Notes under the pieces: generated by a model
The model's input: the letters and a program-made list of their open reading frames with translations, nothing else
Told to the model about the DNA's origin: nothing
Databases searched by the model: none
Program-made: the position numbers and the translations under genes
DNA from: Elusimicrobiota bacterium
GTDB lineage: Bacteria; Elusimicrobiota; Endomicrobiia; Endomicrobiales; Endomicrobiaceae
Direction: 5' to 3'
Assembly: GCA_031256695.1 (NCBI GenBank)
Contig: JAIRQB010000100.1
Location: 1-8,485 of the forward strand
DNA length: 8,485 nt
Shown: positions 6,411-8,485 of the stretch, piece after piece
How the letters are laid out: every line of letters begins with the position of its first letter
Numbering within the stretch: position 1 is the stretch's first letter

Positions 6411-7686
6411 TTATTTTTCCCTCAAATCCTTCATCGGTAGGCTTATAAAATTCTACGGGGTCGTCCCAATAACTTTGTTCTACAAAATGCCCTGCATAAT
6501 CGTGAGGATATTTATAACCTATTCCGTGACCCAAAGTTTTAGAATCCAAATTTGCATCTTTTAAGTGATTGGGGACATTTCTGACTTTGCCGTTTTTTAC
6601 TTCATTTAAAGCCGCATCTATAGCCAAATAAGTTGAATTTGATTTTGGAGCAGAGGCTGTATAGACGGCTGCTTGCGATAATATGATGCGCGCTTCAGGC
6701 ATACCTATAAATTCAACGGCATTTAGCGCCGATACGGCAAACATCAAGGCTCTAGGGTCTGCCATTCCGACATCTTCAGAAGCGGCTATAATAATTCTGC
6801 GCGCTATAAATCTTGGGTCTTCGCCTGCGGACAGCATTTTAGCCATCCAGTATAAAGTTGCATCAGGGTCGCTGCCTCTCATTGATTTGATAAAGGCTGA
6901 GATATGGTCATAGTGGGCATCGCCGCTTCTGTCGTATAAGACGGCTCTTTTTTGCATAGATTCTTCGGCTGTGGAAAGGTCAAAAATTCTAACTCCGTCT
7001 TCATTTGGACTTGTAGAGACTACGCCTATTTCTAAAGCGTTTAAAAGACGGCGGGCATCTCCATTGGCGTTTAAAAGCAAATGCTCAACGGCTTCTGTTT
7101 TTATTTCAACTTTGTATTTCCCTAATCCGTTTTCCGCGTCCTTTAAAGCGGATTCCATTATCTTTAAAAGCGCATCTTTTGAGAGAGGCTTGAATTCAAA
7201 GACGATACTGCGCGATATTATTGCCGCATTTATATAGAAGAATGGATTTTCAGTTGTGATGCCTATTAAGGTAATAGTTCCTTTTTCAACGTCAGGCAAT
7301 AATGCATCTTGTTGAGAACGGTTGAAGTGGTGAATTTCGTCAAGCATAAGAATGGTTTTCTTGCCGTAGAGTTCCATTCTTGCTTTTGCGGCTTCAAGGA
7401 TTTTTCTGATGTCGGGTATGCCTATTGTAACGGCGTTCGCTTCTTCAAAATGAGACTTAGTTTTTAAAGCGATAATACGGGCTAAAGCGCTCTTGCCGCT
7501 GCCTGAAGGACCGAAAAAAATCATAGAGCCTAAATTGTCAGCCTCAATAGAGCGTCTTAAAAGTTTTCCATCTCCCGCTATATTTTCTTGCCCCATAAAA
7601 TCTTCAAAAGATTTAGGGGACATCCTTGAAGCAAGGGGAATGTTTTTTTTGCTGTTTCTATTTTCCAATAATTCTGTCTTATCCAT
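6367..7686 (-). CDS. rarA: Replication-associated recombination protein RarA (MgsA), AAA+ ATPase
   Basis: A clamp-loader-like AAA+ ATPase that acts at stalled replication forks. Taking the ATG at 7684-7686 gives 439 residues, the usual size. Motifs (numbered from that ATG) are FMGQENI (31-37), Walker A GPSGSGKS (59-66), Walker B ILMLDEIHHFNRSQQDALLP (112-131), sensor 1 ITTENPFF (143-150) and the arginine-finger segment SRS (158-160). The C-terminal oligomerisation domain ends in VPNHLKDA, GIGYKYPHDYAGHFVEQSY and FYKPTDEGFE, which are characteristic of the RarA/WRNIP1 family. An upstream TTG at 7707 would add seven residues, but the ATG has AGGAAAA about seven bases before it and starts at the usual place. 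The C-terminus overlaps the cyclo-ligase gene. Walker A has Ser where most relatives have Pro-Thr (GPPGTGK), which still fits the P-loop pattern. Confidence 0.96.
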   Translation of the reverse strand: MDKTELLENRNSKKNIPLASRMSPKSFEDFMGQENIAGDGKLLRRSIEADNLGSMIFFGPSGSGKSALARIIALKTKSHFEEANAVTIGIPDIRKILEAAKARMELYGKKTILMLDEIHHFNRSQQDALLPDVEKGTITLIGITTENPFFYINAAIISRSIVFEFKPLSKDALLKIMESALKDAENGLGKYKVEIKTEAVEHLLLNANGDARRLLNALEIGVVSTSPNEDGVRIFDLSTAEESMQKRAVLYDRSGDAHYDHISAFIKSMRGSDPDATLYWMAKMLSAGEDPRFIARRIIIAASEDVGMADPRALMFAVSALNAVEFIGMPEARIILSQAAVYTASAPKSNSTYLAIDAALNEVKNGKVRNVPNHLKDANLDSKTLGHGIGYKYPHDYAGHFVEQSYWDDPVEFYKPTDEGFEGKISERLRRLRQKKVKK

Positions 7687-7786
7687 TTTATTTTCCTGCA
7701 ATGGCAAAAATTATTTATTTTCAAAATGGTCTTGCTTATAAAACAGTTTTGTAAAACAGGATTTATTTTATTGGAAAAGCCCCTTA

Positions 7787-7807
7787 AAATAAAAAACCCC
7801 GCAGGCG
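7787..7807 (-). terminator. T-run terminating the structured RNA
   Basis: The 3' arm of the GC-rich closing stem (GCGGGG) is followed directly by TTTTTTATTTT on the minus strand (7796-7787). This resembles an intrinsic terminator or processing site in which the long-range closing stem serves as the hairpin. Whether transcripts read through into rarA is not clear from the sequence. Confidence 0.45.
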
Positions 7808-7950
7808 CCGCTACTTTCTAAAAGATTTAAGCCCTCTTTTTTCAAGTGAGATGCAGTGGCATATGCCCACGAGCAGATGCTCGTCTGCGCTTCTCTTGTT
7901 TGGACTTTGTAGGAATAAATACTTTTAGAGTTTCGCCAACGCCGCAGGGA
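7797..7950 (-). ncRNA. ssrS: Structured RNA, probable 6S RNA
   Basis: 6S RNA mimics an open promoter and sequesters housekeeping RNA polymerase. The segment downstream of zapA has no coding frame but folds well on the minus strand. CCCTGCGGCG (7949-7940) pairs with CGCCTGCGGGG (7807-7797) with one bulged U and one G-U pair. After an internal loop of 10-11 bases per side, CTAAAAGTATTTA (7928-7916) pairs with TAAATCTTTTAG (7829-7818) over 12 pairs with one bulge. Then AGTCC (7906-7902) pairs with GGGCT (7834-7830). The apex has short hairpins, including ACGAGC-atct-GCTCGT (7884-7869). The rod-like fold, about 155 bases, terminal T-run and position between zapA and rarA/fau all suit 6S RNA. The closing stem is short and the total length is at the low end for 6S, so a different leader or RNA element of rarA remains possible. 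The fold is seen by pairing; the identity is inferred. Confidence 0.6.
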
Positions 7951-7959
7951 AAATTGCGA

Positions 7960-7965
7960 AGTATC
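7960..7965 (-). promoter_or_regulatory. Possible -10 element for the structured RNA
   Basis: GATACT on the minus strand lies just after the zapA stop and would place a start about 7 bases on, near 7953, just before the closing stem. No convincing -35 hexamer is seen at 16-18 bases upstream, so the call is weak; the RNA may instead be processed from the zapA transcript. Confidence 0.25.
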
Positions 7966-7971
7966 CTAAAT

Positions 7972-8247
7972 TCAACCGATTGTTTCGTCTATTCTACTTA
8001 TAAGCTTCTTCATTTTTTTTCTATCAGTTTCCAAGACTTCTGTTTGCTTATTTTTAAGTTGAAACAATTCTTTAGCGAGTTCAAATGATATTAAAGCCGC
8101 CGCTTTTTGAGTATCCACATTGTTGATTTTAACGATTTCCCATTGATGATTTAGAGAATTGACTATAGCCTGAATATCTAATTGTCCTAATTCGCCGGCG
8201 CTGACAGATATGTCTTTTCCCATCACTTTCGCGCTGTATTTTTGCAT
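7972..8247 (-). CDS. zapA: Cell division protein ZapA
   Basis: A small FtsZ-binding protein that bundles and stabilises the division ring at midcell. 91 residues, the expected size. The N-terminal part (KYSAKVMGKDISV, 3-15) forms the beta-strand head that starts in relatives as a 'V-I-G-K-Y' pattern. The diagnostic segment VDTQKAAALISFELAKELFQLK (44-65) matches the ZapA family's 'DTQKIAILAALNIADELF' helix. The C-terminus (66-91) is a charged helix suited to the tetramerising coiled coil. The ATG has AAGGAAA four bases upstream. It sits 28 bases after a coiled-coil protein gene and immediately before the structured RNA, which supports the assignment. Confidence 0.88.
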   Translation of the reverse strand: MQKYSAKVMGKDISVSAGELGQLDIQAIVNSLNHQWEIVKINNVDTQKAAALISFELAKELFQLKNKQTEVLETDRKKMKKLISRIDETIG

Positions 8248-8258
8248 AAAATTTCCTT

Positions 8259-8276
8259 ACAAAGCCCTTCCTTTGT
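8259..8276. repeat. Small hairpin between the coiled-coil gene and zapA
   Basis: ACAAAG and CTTTGT form a perfect 6-base inverted repeat around a 6-base loop, touching the stop codon upstream and lying a few bases before the zapA ribosome-binding site. It has no T-run, so it is not a terminator; it could tune zapA translation or mRNA stability. Confidence 0.4.
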
Positions 8277-8485
8277 TAAAACTGTCCTAAAGACTCCATT
8301 TTTTTTAAGATTTTTTCTATTTTTAAGATTGAATTATCAATGTCTTTTTGGGAAGCCGCCCGCGATGCGGCTTTTTGCATACTTGAACTGTTTTGTTTTC
8401 TTAAGAAGTCAACTTCTATCTTTAATTTGCTGTTTTCTTCGCGGATTTCTTTGTATTTTGAGAGTAGTTTTTGAAGTTTGCTTGA
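8276..8485 (-). CDS. C-terminal part of a coiled-coil protein upstream of zapA (5' end outside window)
   Basis: An open frame enters from the window edge and ends at TAA (8276-8278), giving 69 residues. It is rich in Lys, Glu, Leu, Ile, Ser and Gln. The first part (about 1-31, with LQKLLSKYKEIREENSKLKIEVDFL) has hydrophobic residues at heptad-like spacing, so a coiled coil is likely; a second amphipathic helix is DIDNSILKIEKILKKMESL. There is no recognisable catalytic motif. Codon use resembles its neighbours. Small coiled-coil genes are often found just before zapA, some acting like ZapB, so a role in division is a reasonable inference but unproven. It could also be the tail of a larger protein. 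Confidence 0.65.
   Translation of the reverse strand, partial: SSKLQKLLSKYKEIREENSKLKIEVDFLRKQNSSSMQKAASRAASQKDIDNSILKIEKILKKMESLGQF

Noticed and set aside
7687..7707. TTG start of rarA seven codons upstream of the ATG
   Set aside because: The ATG at 7684-7686 has a properly spaced AGGA and matches the usual N-terminus; the upstream TTG lacks a ribosome-binding site.
7846..8088. Plus-strand 80-residue open frame across the structured RNA and the zapA end
   Set aside because: Spans an RNA gene and the antisense of zapA, with no family resemblance; composition follows the RNA stems.

Overview
The window is a single block of genes that all read on the minus strand, at low to moderate GC by eye. 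In reading order (from base 8485 down to 1) it holds: the end of a coiled-coil protein, zapA, a structured RNA gene that is probably 6S RNA, rarA, a 5-formyltetrahydrofolate cyclo-ligase gene (fau/ygfA), rny, purA, an adenine-specific DNA methyltransferase, an AlbA_2/Schlafen-type protein missing the core of its first domain, and the start of lysC. Nearly every plus-strand reading frame is the mirror of one of these genes and was left out.

The organism cannot be fixed from this window. It is a bacterium with membrane-anchored RNase Y, ZapA and RarA. The order zapA / 6S-like RNA / rarA / fau recalls the widespread zapA-ssrS-ygfA arrangement of Proteobacteria and the 6S-rarA proximity seen in Firmicutes. 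A low-GC diderm lineage such as Elusimicrobiota would fit, but that is only a guess.

Bases 8485-7790 form a cell-division and transcription-control segment. A partial coiled-coil protein precedes ZapA by 28 bases. The RNA gene follows within about 20 bases of the zapA stop and ends in a T-run. Bases 7686-2879 carry housekeeping genes with short gaps or overlaps: RarA (replication-fork maintenance), the folate-salvage enzyme (GTG start inside rarA), RNase Y (mRNA decay at the membrane) and PurA (AMP synthesis). They look like one transcription unit.

Bases 2868-750 look like accessory cargo lodged between purA and lysC. The methyltransferase starts 10 bases after the purA stop, has no restriction enzyme beside it and is probably translationally coupled to purA. 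It is followed by a 166-base gap with a cluster of 16-base repeats. Then comes an AlbA_2/ATPase-type protein that appears to have lost about 115-125 residues in frame; a perfect small inverted repeat sits exactly at the inferred junction. lysC follows with a strong ribosome-binding site and runs off the window. The points most worth a second look are the structured RNA, the in-frame domain loss, the repeat cluster and the lone methyltransferase.
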